Origin: Litorisediminicola beolgyonensis
Lineage (GTDB): Bacteria > Pseudomonadota > Alphaproteobacteria > Rhodobacterales > Rhodobacteraceae
Direction of reading: 5' to 3'
Assembly: GCF_042679605.1 (NCBI RefSeq)
Contig: NZ_JBHTMU010000027.1
Coordinates: forward strand, 1 to 58,420
Length of the DNA stretch: 58,420 nt
Shown here: positions 18,623 to 27,189 of the stretch, in pieces
Numbering within the stretch: the first letter of the stretch is position 1
How the letters are laid out: each line of letters starts with the position of its first letter
Position numbers and translations under genes: made by a program
Notes under the pieces: model-generated
Databases searched by the model: none
Seen by the model: only the letters and a program-made list of their open reading frames with translations
What the model was told of the DNA's origin: nothing

Positions 18623-19015
18623 ATGGCACGTGATACCCGTCGCGGAGGCAAGAAGAAGGTCTCCAAGAACATCGCTGCTGGCGTCGCTCATGTGAACTCC
18701 AGCTTCAACAACACCAAGATCCTGATCTCGGACGTGCAGGGCAACGCGATCTCCTGGTCGTCGGCCGGCACGATGGGCTTCAAGGGCTCGCGCAAGTCGA
18801 CCCCCTACGCCGCCCAGCTCGCCGCCGAGGATGCGGGCCGCAAGGCCCAGGAGCACGGCGTCAAGACCCTCGAGGTCGAGGTGCAGGGCCCCGGTTCGGG
18901 CCGCGAGAGCGCGCTGCGTGCCCTCGCCGCCGTCGGCTTCAACATCACGTCCATCCGCGACGTGACGCCGATCGCTCACAACGGCTGCCGTCCGCCGAAG
19001 CGCCGCCGCGTCTGA
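18623..19015 (+). CDS. rpsK: 30S ribosomal protein S11
   Basis: This 130-residue protein begins MARDTRRGGKKKVSKNIAAG and includes VNSSFNNTKILISDVQGNAI and the C-terminal RDVTPIAHNGCRPPKRRRV. It forms part of the platform and the mRNA exit site. It follows rpsM by 15 bp; rpsD is not between rpsK and rpoA, as usual in alphaproteobacteria. Confidence 0.98.
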   Translation: MARDTRRGGKKKVSKNIAAGVAHVNSSFNNTKILISDVQGNAISWSSAGTMGFKGSRKSTPYAAQLAAEDAGRKAQEHGVKTLEVEVQGPGSGRESALRALAAVGFNITSIRDVTPIAHNGCRPPKRRRV

Positions 19016-19030
19016 GGCACTGGAATTACA

Positions 19031-19063
19031 CGTCGGGGTCGCGCATTTCGCGCGGCCCCGACG
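19031..19063 (+). terminator. Strong stem-loop between rpsK and rpoA
   Basis: A 14-bp stem (CGTCGGGGTCGCGC with GCGCGGCCCCGACG, one G-U pair) closes a 5-base loop 15 bases after rpsK. The bases after it (CGCCGTCTTT) give only a weak U-run, so partial termination or mRNA processing is likelier than a full stop. Confidence 0.6.
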
Positions 19064-19134
19064 CGCCGTCTTTATCTACCTCGGGCGTCCCCCGTCATTA
19101 GGACATGGGGCAGGGGACAGGAATGGAGGTCCAC

Positions 19135-20151
19135 ATGATCCATAAGAACTGGGCAGAACTGATCAAGCCGACGCAGCTCGACGTGCGTCCGGGCAACGAT
19201 CCCGCGCGGGTCGCGACGCTGGTCGCCGAACCGCTCGAGCGGGGCTTCGGCCTCACCCTCGGCAACGCGCTGCGGCGCGTGCTTCTGTCGTCGCTCCAGG
19301 GCGCGGCCATCACCTCGGTGCAGATCGACAACGTCCTGCACGAGTTCTCCTCGGTCGCCGGTGTGCGTGAAGACGTCACCGACATCGTGCTGAACCTCAA
19401 GGGCGTCTCGCTCCGCATGGAGGTCGAGGGACCCAAGCGCCTGTCGATCTCGGCCAAGGGCCCGGGCGTCGTCACCGCCGGCGACATCTCCGAGACCAAC
19501 GGCATCGAAGTCCTGAACCGCGATCACGTCATCTGTCACCTCGACGACGGCGCCGACCTGTTCATGGAACTGACCGTCAACACCGGCAAGGGCTATGTCT
19601 CCGCGGACAAGAACAAGCCCGAGGACGCGCCCATCGGCATGATCCCGATCGACGCGATCTACTCGCCGGTCAAGAAGGTCGCCTATGACGTGCAGCCGAC
19701 CCGCGAGGGCCAGGTTCTCGACTACGACAAGCTGACCGTGAAGATCGAGACCGACGGCTCGGTCACGCCCGAGGACGCGATCGCCTACGCGGCCCGCATC
19801 CTGCAGGACCAGCTGTCGATCTTCGTCAACTTCGACGAGCCGGAATCGGCGCGCAGCGAGTCCGAGGACGATGGGCTCGAGTTCAACCCGCTCCTTCTCA
19901 AGAAGGTCGACGAGCTCGAACTGTCGGTGCGTTCGGCGAACTGCCTGAAGAACGACAACATCGTCTATATCGGCGACCTGATCCAGAAGACCGAAGCCGA
20001 GATGCTCCGCACCCCGAACTTCGGCCGCAAGTCGCTGAACGAGATCAAGGAAGTGCTGTCGGGCATGGGCCTTCACCTCGGCATGGATGTCGAGGATTGG
20101 CCGCCGGACAACATCGAGGATCTCTCGAAGAAAATGGAAGACACGTTCTGA
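19135..20151 (+). CDS. rpoA: RNA polymerase subunit alpha
   Basis: This 338-residue subunit begins MIHKNWAELIKPTQLDVRPG at ATG 19135, with GGAGG six bases upstream; the ten in-frame codons before it are not conserved alpha sequence. The N-terminal dimerisation domain (FGLTLGNALRRVLLSSLQGAAI) and C-terminal DNA- and activator-binding domain (ELSVRSANCLKNDNI, LRTPNFGRKSLNEIKEVL) are both present. It follows rpsK and precedes rplQ, the standard alpha-operon order. Confidence 0.98.
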   Translation: MIHKNWAELIKPTQLDVRPGNDPARVATLVAEPLERGFGLTLGNALRRVLLSSLQGAAITSVQIDNVLHEFSSVAGVREDVTDIVLNLKGVSLRMEVEGPKRLSISAKGPGVVTAGDISETNGIEVLNRDHVICHLDDGADLFMELTVNTGKGYVSADKNKPEDAPIGMIPIDAIYSPVKKVAYDVQPTREGQVLDYDKLTVKIETDGSVTPEDAIAYAARILQDQLSIFVNFDEPESARSESEDDGLEFNPLLLKKVDELELSVRSANCLKNDNIVYIGDLIQKTEAEMLRTPNFGRKSLNEIKEVLSGMGLHLGMDVEDWPPDNIEDLSKKMEDTF

Positions 20152-20276
20152 TCTTCCGCCCGGGTTTCGCCGCAGGACCGCGGCGGGACCCCTCACCACC
20201 CGGGCATCCTGCCCCAAGGAGAGGGTTGAGACACGCATCTCGCCCCTGACAAAGCAAAACACGAAGGAAGACACCC

Positions 20277-20702
20277 ATGCGTCACGCAAAAGGCTATCGC
20301 CGCCTCAACCGCACCCATGAGCACCGCAAGGCGCTCTGGGCCAACATGGCCGGCTCGCTCATCGAGCATGAGCAGATCAAGACCACCCTGCCCAAGGCCA
20401 AGGAACTCAAGCGCGTCATCGAGAAGCTCGTGACCCTCGGCAAGCGCGGCGACCTGCACGCCCGCCGCCAGGCCCGCGCGCAGCTCAAGCAGGACATGCA
20501 CGTGGCCAAGCTCTTCGAGGTGCTCGGCCCCCGCTACGCCGAGCGCCAGGGCGGCTATGTCCGCGTCCTGAAGGCCGGCTTCCGCTATGGTGACATGGCG
20601 CCCATGGCGATCATCGAGTTCGTCGACCGCGACACCGACGCGAAGGGCGCGGCCGACAAGGCCCGCGTTGCCGCCGAAGAGGCTGCCGCCGACGCGGAAT
20701 GA
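20277..20702 (+). CDS. rplQ: 50S ribosomal protein L17
   Basis: This 141-residue protein begins MRHAKGYRRLNRTHEHRKAL and includes KAKELKRVIEKLVTLGKRGD and GGYVRVLKAGFRYGDMAPMA of L17. The C-terminal alanine/acidic tail is usual in alphaproteobacteria. It ends the alpha operon before a strong terminator. Confidence 0.98.
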   Translation: MRHAKGYRRLNRTHEHRKALWANMAGSLIEHEQIKTTLPKAKELKRVIEKLVTLGKRGDLHARRQARAQLKQDMHVAKLFEVLGPRYAERQGGYVRVLKAGFRYGDMAPMAIIEFVDRDTDAKGAADKARVAAEEAAADAE

Positions 20703-20730
20703 TCCCGCAGGTCTCGGGCTCCGAGATCAG

Positions 20731-20763
20731 GGGGCGCTGCCGGTCATCGGCGGCGCCCCTTTT
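20731..20763 (+). terminator. Intrinsic terminator of the alpha operon
   Basis: A 12-bp stem (GGGGCGCTGCCG with CGGCGGCGCCCC, one G-U) closes loop GTCAT and is followed by TTTT. Confidence 0.88.
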
Positions 20764-20807
20764 CGTTGCGCGCCTGTCGGGCCGGAGCTGCGGCGGAGAG
20801 TGCGGAT

Positions 20808-20831
20808 TGCGTATTTGGAAAAAGAAGAAGC
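20808..20831 (+). repeat. Dispersed intergenic motif, copy 1
   Basis: The core TATTTGGAAAAAGAAGAAG, preceded by TGCG and followed by C, matches six other copies in the window. It lies 106 bp after rplQ, in the leader region of the Do-type protease gene. Confidence 0.75.
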
Positions 20832-21113
20832 GCAGAGGGCGGGGGGCGATGGCCCGGGCGCTGCGTGGCGTCGGGGGCGGAGCTGTCTTAAGTCCGACGT
20901 CCGGTGGCCTGTCGGGAGGGCGCGGTGACGCGCGGACGGTTGGATGAGGCGCTGCCGGGGTCGGCTGTCGTCGCAGAACTCCGGTGCTGCCTCTCAATCG
21001 CAGTGGCGTGGGTTTGTGAGGGTTTGCGACATCTACTGTCTGGCCGATGCCGACCGGTCGCTGTCTTGCATTCACCAGGTGTCGGCGACATATCGGGGCG
21101 ACGGAGAGTTCTC
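20832..21113 (+). promoter_or_regulatory. Leader region of the Do-type protease gene
   Basis: No gene is seen in these 282 bases. TTGCAT (21066-21071) and CATATC (21089-21094) are 17 bases apart. Read as CTTGCAT plus CGACATAT, they also resemble an alphaproteobacterial RpoH promoter, which would suit a stress protease; this is an inference from pattern only. Confidence 0.35.
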
Positions 21114-22499
21114 ATGCGCCGCCTGTTCGTGATCCTCAGCTGTCTTCTCCTGCCTTTGGCCAGCCAAGCCGAGGAGAGCCCGCGCGTGCCCGAAAGCCGC
21201 GCCGAGATCGCGCTTTCCTTCGCGCCCCTGGTGCGCGAGGCCGCGCCCGCCGTCGTCAATATCTACGCAAGCCGCGTCGTCGAGCGCCGCTCGCCCTTCT
21301 CGGGCGATCCGTTCTTCGGGCCGCTCTTCCGCGAGTTCGCCGATCCGCGTCCGCGTGTTCAGAACTCTCTCGGCTCCGGCGTCATCCTCACCGAGGACGG
21401 GATCGTGGTGTCGAATTACCACGTGGTGGGCGAGGCGAGCGAGATCCGCGTCGTGCTGAACGACCGGCGCGAATTCGCGGCCGAGGTCCTTCTGGGAGAC
21501 GAGGAATCCGATCTTGCGATCCTGAAGCTCGAGGGTGCTTCGGACATGCCGCATCTGGCGTTGCGCGACAGCGATGCGGTCGAGGTGGGCGAGCTGGTGC
21601 TGGCGATCGGCAACCCGTTCGGCGTGGGGCAGACCGTGTCTTCGGGGATCGTCTCGGGGCTGGCGCGCTCGGGCACCGCCACCGGGAATGCACGAGGCTA
21701 TTTCATCCAGACCGATGCGCCGATCAACCCGGGCAATTCCGGCGGCGCGCTCATCGATCTCGCGGGGCAGCTGATCGGGGTGAACACCTCGATCCTGTCG
21801 CGCTCGGGCGGCTCGAACGGGATCGGCTTCGCCATTCCGGCCTCGCTCGTGGCGCAGTTCGTGACCCAGGCCGAGGCGGGCAAGACCCGGTTCGAGCGGC
21901 CCTGGGCCGGGCTGACCGGGCAGCCGATCGACGCGTCGCTCTCGGAAAGCCTCGGCCAGCGCGTGCCGGGCGGGGTGCTGATCTCGCGCGTCCACCCCGC
22001 CAGCGGCTTCGCGGAGGCCGGGCTCGAGGTGGGGGACGTGGTGCTCGAGGTCGACGGACAGCCGGTGAACACGCCCGCGGAGATGCTCTACCGGCTGACC
22101 GTGCGCGGCATCGATGCGGAGGCGCAGCTCGGCGTGGCGCGCGAGGGCGAGAGGCTGGATCTCGTGGTGCGGCTCTCCGGCCCGCCCGAGAGTCCTCCGC
22201 GGGCGGCGGTGTCCCTGGGCGAGCGCGAGGTTCTGCCGGGCCTTGCGCTGGCCCGCGCCAATCCCGCGGTGACGACCGAGCTTGGACTGCCCGACACGCT
22301 TGAAGGCGTCGTGGTGACCGAGCCCGGTCCCTGGGGCGCGCGCATCGGGCTGAGGCGCGGCGACGTGATCCGCGCCGTCGATGGCCGCGAGATCGGCGCG
22401 CCGCGCGAGGTCGCGCCCGCGTTGCGCGAGGCGGCGCCGGGCGTCGCGCTCGACGTGGTGCGCCAGGGACGCCTCATTCGGCTGAGGTTCCGCGCCTGA
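21114..22499 (+). CDS. Do-family periplasmic serine endopeptidase
   Basis: This 461-residue DegP/DegQ-like protease has signal peptide MRRLFVILSCLLLPLASQA. The trypsin-like triad is visible as His in VVSNYHVVG, Asp in ESDLAILKLEG and Ser in INPGNSGGALI. Two PDZ domains follow, the first around SLGQRVPGGVLISRVHPASG and the second around LEGVVVTEPGPWGARIGLRRGD. It would degrade or refold damaged envelope proteins. The ATG at 21114 is chosen because it starts the signal peptide; the frame is open further upstream. Its stop overlaps the rarA start (TGATG). Confidence 0.92.
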   Translation: MRRLFVILSCLLLPLASQAEESPRVPESRAEIALSFAPLVREAAPAVVNIYASRVVERRSPFSGDPFFGPLFREFADPRPRVQNSLGSGVILTEDGIVVSNYHVVGEASEIRVVLNDRREFAAEVLLGDEESDLAILKLEGASDMPHLALRDSDAVEVGELVLAIGNPFGVGQTVSSGIVSGLARSGTATGNARGYFIQTDAPINPGNSGGALIDLAGQLIGVNTSILSRSGGSNGIGFAIPASLVAQFVTQAEAGKTRFERPWAGLTGQPIDASLSESLGQRVPGGVLISRVHPASGFAEAGLEVGDVVLEVDGQPVNTPAEMLYRLTVRGIDAEAQLGVAREGERLDLVVRLSGPPESPPRAAVSLGEREVLPGLALARANPAVTTELGLPDTLEGVVVTEPGPWGARIGLRRGDVIRAVDGREIGAPREVAPALREAAPGVALDVVRQGRLIRLRFRA

Positions 22500-23803
22500 T
22501 GGCCGATCTCTTCGATCAGGAAGGGACGCCCGAGAGCGCGCCGCGCCCGCTTGCCGACAGGCTGAGGCCGGAGAGGCTGGCCGATGTGATCGGCCAGGAG
22601 CAGGTGCTCGGTCCCGAGGGCGCGCTGACCGTGATGCTGGAGGCGGGTGCCCTGGGATCGGTGATCTTCTGGGGGCCGCCCGGGGTCGGAAAGACCACGA
22701 TCGCGCGGCTTCTGGCCAAGGAGACCGACCTGCATTTCCACCAGATCAGCGCGATCTTCTCGGGCGTCGCCGATCTCAAGAAGGTGTTCGAGGCGGCCAA
22801 GCAGCGCCGCCGCGCGGGGCAGGGCACGCTGCTGTTCGTCGACGAGATCCACCGGTTCAACAAGGCGCAGCAGGACAGTTTCCTGCCGCATATGGAGGAC
22901 GGCACGATCCTCCTCGTGGGCGCCACCACCGAGAACCCGAGCTTCGAGCTGAACCGCGCCGTTCTCAGCCGGGCGCAGGTTCTGGTGCTGGAGCGGCTGA
23001 GCGTCGAGGAGCTTGAGCACCTGGCGCGCCGGGCCGAGGCGGAGCTTGGACGCGAGTTGCCGCTCGACGCCCGGGCGCGGGGCGCGCTTCTGGAGATGGC
23101 GGATGGGGACGGGCGGGCGCTCTTGAACCTCGTCGAGCAGGTCATGGCGTGGCGGCTCGAGGGGCCGCTCTCGACCGAGGCGCTGACCCAGCGGCTGATG
23201 CGGCGCGCGGCGCAGTACGACAAGTCCGGGGACGGGCATTACAACCTGATCTCGGCGCTGCATAAATCGGTGCGCGGCTCGGATCCGGATGCGGCGCTCT
23301 ATTGGTTCTGCCGGATGCTGGAGGGCGGCGAGGATCCGCGCTTTCTCGCGCGGCGGCTGACGCGCATGGCGGTCGAGGATATCGGCCTGGCCGATCCGCA
23401 GGCGCAATCGGTGTGCCTGGAGAGCTGGCAGACCTACGAGCGGCTGGGGTCGCCCGAGGGGGAGCTGGCACTGGCGCAGTCGGTGATCTATCTCGCGCTC
23501 GCGCCGAAGTCGAACGCCGGCTACGCGGCTTACAAGGCGGCGCGGCGATCTGCCAAGGCCACCGGATCGGAGCCGCCGCCCAAGCATATCCTGAACGCGC
23601 CGACCGCGATGATGAAGGAGCAGGGCTTCGGCGCGGGCTACGCCTATGACCACGACCAGGAGGATGCGTTCTCGGGCCAGGATTACTTTCCCGAGACCAT
23701 GGGCCGGACCGAGTATTATGCGCCGGTGGAGCGCGGGTTCGAGCGGGATCTGAAGAAGCGGGTGGAGTATTTCGCGCGGCTCCGGCGCGAGCGGAATGGC
23801 TAG
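22499..23803 (+). CDS. rarA: Replication-associated recombination protein A
   Basis: This 434-residue AAA+ ATPase of the RarA/MgsA/WRNIP1 family acts at stalled replication forks. Walker A is GPPGVGKTT near residue 60, Walker B is LLFVDEIHRFNKAQQD, sensor 1 is GATTENPSFELN, and the C-terminal tetramerisation part includes HYNLISALHKSVRGSDPDAALYW. Its ATG overlaps the protease stop codon, implying coupled translation. Confidence 0.96.
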   Translation: MADLFDQEGTPESAPRPLADRLRPERLADVIGQEQVLGPEGALTVMLEAGALGSVIFWGPPGVGKTTIARLLAKETDLHFHQISAIFSGVADLKKVFEAAKQRRRAGQGTLLFVDEIHRFNKAQQDSFLPHMEDGTILLVGATTENPSFELNRAVLSRAQVLVLERLSVEELEHLARRAEAELGRELPLDARARGALLEMADGDGRALLNLVEQVMAWRLEGPLSTEALTQRLMRRAAQYDKSGDGHYNLISALHKSVRGSDPDAALYWFCRMLEGGEDPRFLARRLTRMAVEDIGLADPQAQSVCLESWQTYERLGSPEGELALAQSVIYLALAPKSNAGYAAYKAARRSAKATGSEPPPKHILNAPTAMMKEQGFGAGYAYDHDQEDAFSGQDYFPETMGRTEYYAPVERGFERDLKKRVEYFARLRRERNG

Positions 23804-23874
23804 CGGCGGTCGGGCAGGCGGTGCGCATGTGCGCAGATTTCGGCTTGATCTCAGGTCAGCATCGAACAGTCTTC

Positions 23875-23972
23875 NNNNNNNNNNNNNNNNNNNNNNNNNN
23901 NNNNNNNNNNNNNNNNNNNNNNNNNNNNNNNNNNNNNNNNNNNNNNNNNNNNNNNNNNNNNNNNNNNNNNNN
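23875..23972. other. Assembly gap (98 N)
   Basis: A run of N marks unresolved sequence. About 70 bases of unassigned sequence precede it and a 7-bp tandem repeat follows immediately, so the repeat probably broke the assembly and its true length is unknown. Confidence 0.98.
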
Positions 23973-23973
23973 T

Positions 23974-24057
23974 CCCGGTTCCCGGTTCCCGGTTCCCGGT
24001 TCCCGGTTCCCGGTTCCCGGTTCCCGGTTCCCGGTTCCCGGTTCCCGGTTCCCGGTT
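23974..24057. repeat. Tandem 7-bp repeat (CCCGGTT x 12)
   Basis: Twelve perfect copies of CCCGGTT run head to tail from the edge of the gap. Reading frames through it only produce artificial peptide repeats. It lies between the convergent rarA and mcl1 genes. Confidence 0.95.
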
Positions 24058-24076
24058 TCGTCCCGGCGGAGACGCG

Positions 24077-24180
24077 AAAACGCGGGGGCGGAGCCCCCGC
24101 GCCGGTCGGTCGCGACAGCGACCGAAACCTCTTCTTGAGGCGGGCGACAGCCCGCCCCCCGGCGACCGCGCAAGCGGGCG
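24077..24180. repeat. Cluster of three GC-rich hairpins beside the tandem repeat
   Basis: Three perfect stems follow one another: CGCGGGGGC with GCCCCCGCG (loop GGA), TCGGTCGC with GCGACCGA (loop GACA) and GCGGGC with GCCCGC (loop GACA). They resemble a repetitive extragenic palindrome and may serve as the 3' structure of the leftward mcl1 transcript or of rarA. Confidence 0.6.
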
Positions 24181-24187
24181 CAATCCC

Positions 24188-25144
24188 TCAGAGGCCGATC
24201 ATCTCCGCCTGGCGCACGATCACTTCCGCTTGCTTGATCGAGGCGATATCGACCAGCCGCCCCTTGTAGACCGTGGCGCCCGCGCCGGTCTTCTGCGCCT
24301 CTTCCATCGCCGCGAGGATCTCGCGCGCTTCGGTCACCGCGGCCTCGGTGGGGGTGAAGACCTCGTTGGCGAGCGCCACCTGCTTGGGGTGGATCGCCCA
24401 TTTGCCGACCATGCCGAGGGTCGCCGAGCGTAGCGCCTGGGCGCGGAAGCCTTCGTCGTCGGAGAAATCGCCGAAGGGTCCGTCGACCGGCAGCACGCCA
24501 TGGGTGCGGCAGGCGGCGACGATCGCGGCCTGCGCCCAGTGCCAGGGGTCCGACCAGTATTTCGCGCCCTCGCGGTGCATGTAGTAGTTCTCCTGGGTGC
24601 CACCGATCCCGGTCGTGGCCATGCCCATGGACGCCGCGAAATCCGCGGCCCCGAGCGACATCGCCTGAAGCCTCGGGGTCGCCGCGGCGATCTCCTCGAC
24701 ATGGGAGATGCCGGCCGCGCTCTCGATGATGACCTCGAAGCCCAGAGGCTTCGTCCGCCCCATCGCGCGCTCCACCGCCGTCACCAGCGCGTCCACCGCG
24801 TAGAGATCGCCCGCGTTGCCGACCTTGGGGATCATGATCAGGTCGATCCGCTCCGAGGCCTGCTCCATCAGGTCCACGACATCGCGATACCAGTAGGGCG
24901 TGTCGAGCCCGTTGATCCGCACCGACAGCGTCTTGTCGCCCCAGTCGATATCGCCGATGGCCTGGATGATGTTCTTGCGCGCCTCGGGCTTGTCGTCGGG
25001 GGCGACCGAATCCTCGAGATCGAGGTTGATCACATCCGCCGCAGATCCGGCCATCTTCTCGAAGATCGCGGGACGGGAGCCGGGGCCGAAGAGTTGGCAG
25101 CGGTTCAGGCGGGCGACGGGGGCGGGCTGGATGCGAAAGGACAT
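24188..25144 (-). CDS. mcl1: L-malyl-CoA/beta-methylmalyl-CoA lyase
   Basis: This 318-residue protein of the HpcH/HpaI/CitE lyase family starts MSFRIQPAPVARLNRCQLFG at ATG 25144; a long in-frame 5' extension crosses the intergenic region and is not conserved. The family features are GSRPAIFEKMAGSAADVINL, the LDLEDSVAPDDK metal and CoA site, the VIIESAAGISHVEEIA Glu, and the C-terminal GKWAIHPKQVALANEVFTP segment. The enzyme cleaves malyl-CoA and methylmalyl-CoA to glyoxylate plus acetyl- or propionyl-CoA in the ethylmalonyl-CoA pathway. Length and sequence equal the Rhodobacter Mcl1 type as I remember it. GAGGAG lies upstream of the start. Confidence 0.93.
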   Translation of the reverse strand: MSFRIQPAPVARLNRCQLFGPGSRPAIFEKMAGSAADVINLDLEDSVAPDDKPEARKNIIQAIGDIDWGDKTLSVRINGLDTPYWYRDVVDLMEQASERIDLIMIPKVGNAGDLYAVDALVTAVERAMGRTKPLGFEVIIESAAGISHVEEIAAATPRLQAMSLGAADFAASMGMATTGIGGTQENYYMHREGAKYWSDPWHWAQAAIVAACRTHGVLPVDGPFGDFSDDEGFRAQALRSATLGMVGKWAIHPKQVALANEVFTPTEAAVTEAREILAAMEEAQKTGAGATVYKGRLVDIASIKQAEVIVRQAEMIGL

Positions 25145-25311
25145 GGGCGCTCCTCGGGCTAAGATTGTTTCGTGTACCTCGGTATGCGGGGTAATAAACG
25201 GCAAGCCGCGCCGCAAGCGAATTCTGCGCTGCGGCATCATGGTCCGCGGGCCGCTCTTGACGCTGCGCGCGCCGAGGCGTCTCTGGCGTCTGTCCGACAG
25301 GAGCTCCAGCC

Positions 25312-25956
25312 ATGCATATCCCCGCACAGATCCCGCCCGAGGCCGCCGCCGCGCCGCGTCGGGTCGACCAGTCGCGCCGCATCCGCGTCCTGCGCATCGC
25401 CTTCGTCGCGCTCTTGCCGCTCATGCTCTTCACCCGTTCGGCCTGGTCGGAGATGCACTGGTTCTTCGATCTCTTCGAGGTGAGCGGCATCTTCCTGGTG
25501 ATCGCGGGCGTCCTGGGGCGGTTCTGGGCCATCCTCTATATCGGCGGGCGCAAGAACCGCACGGTGGTGGACGAGGGGCCCTATTCGATCTGCCGCCATC
25601 CGCTTTACCTCTTCTCGACCCTGGGCGTCCTGGGCTTCGGCATGATGCTCGGCTCGCTCGTGCTGACGGTGTTGTTCGGCGGGCTTGTCCTGGTGATCCT
25701 CCAGATCACCGCAGGCCGGGAAGAGGCATTCCTCCGCGCCTCTCTCGGCGACGACTACGCGGCCTACGCGGCGCGGGTGCCCCGCATCCTGCCGAAGCTC
25801 TCGGGCTTCCGCACCGGGCCGACGGTCGAGGTCGATCTGCGCCACCTGCGCGGCAATCTCTTCGACGCGCTGGTGTTTCTGTCCTTCATTCCGATCGCGG
25901 AGCTTCTCGAGGTGGTGAAGGAAGAGGGCTGGGTCACGACCTTCGCGATCTGGTGA
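25312..25956 (+). CDS. Isoprenylcysteine carboxyl methyltransferase-family membrane protein
   Basis: This 214-residue integral membrane protein has about five helices. The conserved SAM-binding signature of the ICMT/PEMT-like family is present: VVDEGPYSICRHPLYL near residue 84, then GREEAFLRASLGDDYAAYAARVPR. Bacterial members methylate small phenols, lipids or unknown acceptors, and the substrate here is unknown. It is divergent from mcl1 and ends 158 bp before dgcN. Confidence 0.8.
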   Translation: MHIPAQIPPEAAAAPRRVDQSRRIRVLRIAFVALLPLMLFTRSAWSEMHWFFDLFEVSGIFLVIAGVLGRFWAILYIGGRKNRTVVDEGPYSICRHPLYLFSTLGVLGFGMMLGSLVLTVLFGGLVLVILQITAGREEAFLRASLGDDYAAYAARVPRILPKLSGFRTGPTVEVDLRHLRGNLFDALVFLSFIPIAELLEVVKEEGWVTTFAIW

Positions 25957-26114
25957 GAGACCAGCCCGGATCGCCGCCGCTCCGGGCATTTCTTGCGCAG
26001 AGGCCGCGCTTTCGTCGGAAACCTCCCGCATCGCGCTGGAAACGGTGCGGATTCGAGACATCATTCGTCTCGCGGCGCGCTATCACCCCAAGAGATCGCG
26101 ACAGGGAGTTCGAC

Positions 26115-27116
26115 ATGATCCAGACGCCATACCTTCTGTTCCTGGGCGACGCGCCCGATCCGCTGGCCGCCAAGGTGGCGCAAGGGATCAAGGACTGGCG
26201 ACCGGAGAACTGCGTCGGCCAGTTCCGGCTCGAAGGCTGCAAGGCCGATATGGGCCTGCCGGACATGACGCTGGCGGAGGCCTACGAGGCCGGGGCCCGG
26301 ACGCTGGTGATCGGTGTCGCCAATCGCGGCGGCAAGATCTCCGCGCTGTGGAAGGACGTGCTGCTCGAGGCGCTCGAGACCGGCTTCGACCTGGCCTCGG
26401 GCCTCCACAATCTCCTGCGCGACGATCCTGCGCTGGTCGAGCGGGCGGCGGCCACCGGCCGCAGCCTTCACGACGTGCGCGTCCCGAACGTGGAATACCC
26501 GATCGCCAATGGCGAGCCGCGGCGCGGCAAGCGGGTTCTGGCGGTGGGCACGGATTGCTCGGTCGGCAAGATGTATACCGCGCTGGCGCTCGACCGCGAC
26601 ATGCGCGAGGCGGGGATGTCCTGCAGCTTCCGGGCCACCGGCCAGACCGGTATCCTGATCACTGGTGAGGGTGTACCTCTCGACGCGGTGATCGCCGATT
26701 TCATGGCCGGGTCGATCGAGTGGCTGACCCCCGACGCCGATCCCGATCACTGGGACATCATCGAGGGGCAGGGCAGTCTTTTCCACATCTCCTTTTCCGG
26801 CGTCACGCTGGCGCTGATCCATGGCGGCCAGCCGGATGCGCTGATTCTCTGCCACGAGCCGACCCGCACCCATATGCGCGGTCTTCCGGGTCGGGCCCTG
26901 CCGACGCTTCCGGAGCTGCAGGAGCTGGCGCTGACCCATGCGCGCATCGCCAATCCCGACTGCCAGGTGGTCGGCATTTCCGTGAACACCCAGCATCTCG
27001 GAGAGGAAGAGGCCGAGGCCTACCTGGCCGAGCTGGAAAAGGAGATGGGCTTGCCCGCCTGCGATCCCTATCGCGACGGGGCGGCGAAACTGGTCGAGGC
27101 GCTCCGGGCGCTCTGA
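26115..27116 (+). CDS. dgcN: D-glutamate N-acetyltransferase DgcN (DUF1611 family)
   Basis: This 333-residue protein starts MIQTPYLLFLGDAPDPLAAK at ATG 26115 with GGGAG upstream. The P-loop-like GTDCSVGKMYTALAL near residue 155 and the FRATGQTGILITGEGVPLDA segment define the DUF1611 family. In the D-glutamate route described for marine Proteobacteria, DgcN N-acetylates D-Glu and DgcA then epimerises the product to N-acetyl-L-Glu. dgcA follows 73 bp downstream, and a D-amino-acid transaminase gene lies two genes further, which supports this role. Confidence 0.85.
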   Translation: MIQTPYLLFLGDAPDPLAAKVAQGIKDWRPENCVGQFRLEGCKADMGLPDMTLAEAYEAGARTLVIGVANRGGKISALWKDVLLEALETGFDLASGLHNLLRDDPALVERAAATGRSLHDVRVPNVEYPIANGEPRRGKRVLAVGTDCSVGKMYTALALDRDMREAGMSCSFRATGQTGILITGEGVPLDAVIADFMAGSIEWLTPDADPDHWDIIEGQGSLFHISFSGVTLALIHGGQPDALILCHEPTRTHMRGLPGRALPTLPELQELALTHARIANPDCQVVGISVNTQHLGEEEAEAYLAELEKEMGLPACDPYRDGAAKLVEALRAL

Positions 27117-27149
27117 CCCGGGCCGCCCGCCCGGCGGCTGGCCGGGTGG

Positions 27150-27174
27150 TGCGTATTTGTGAAAAAGAAGAAGC
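27150..27174 (+). repeat. Dispersed intergenic motif, copy 2
   Basis: This variant, TGCGTATTTGTG then AAAAAGAAGAAGC, lies between dgcN and dgcA and ends 15 bases before the dgcA ATG. It could contribute an A/G-rich translation enhancer there. Confidence 0.7.
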
Positions 27175-27189
27175 AGCAAGGGGCAGCGC

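Noticed and set aside
23796..24269. Peptide repeats (SRFPVPG) translated through the CCCGGTT array
   Set aside because: Any frame through a 7-bp tandem repeat gives a 7-residue repeat; the frame also crosses the assembly gap and has no start or family.
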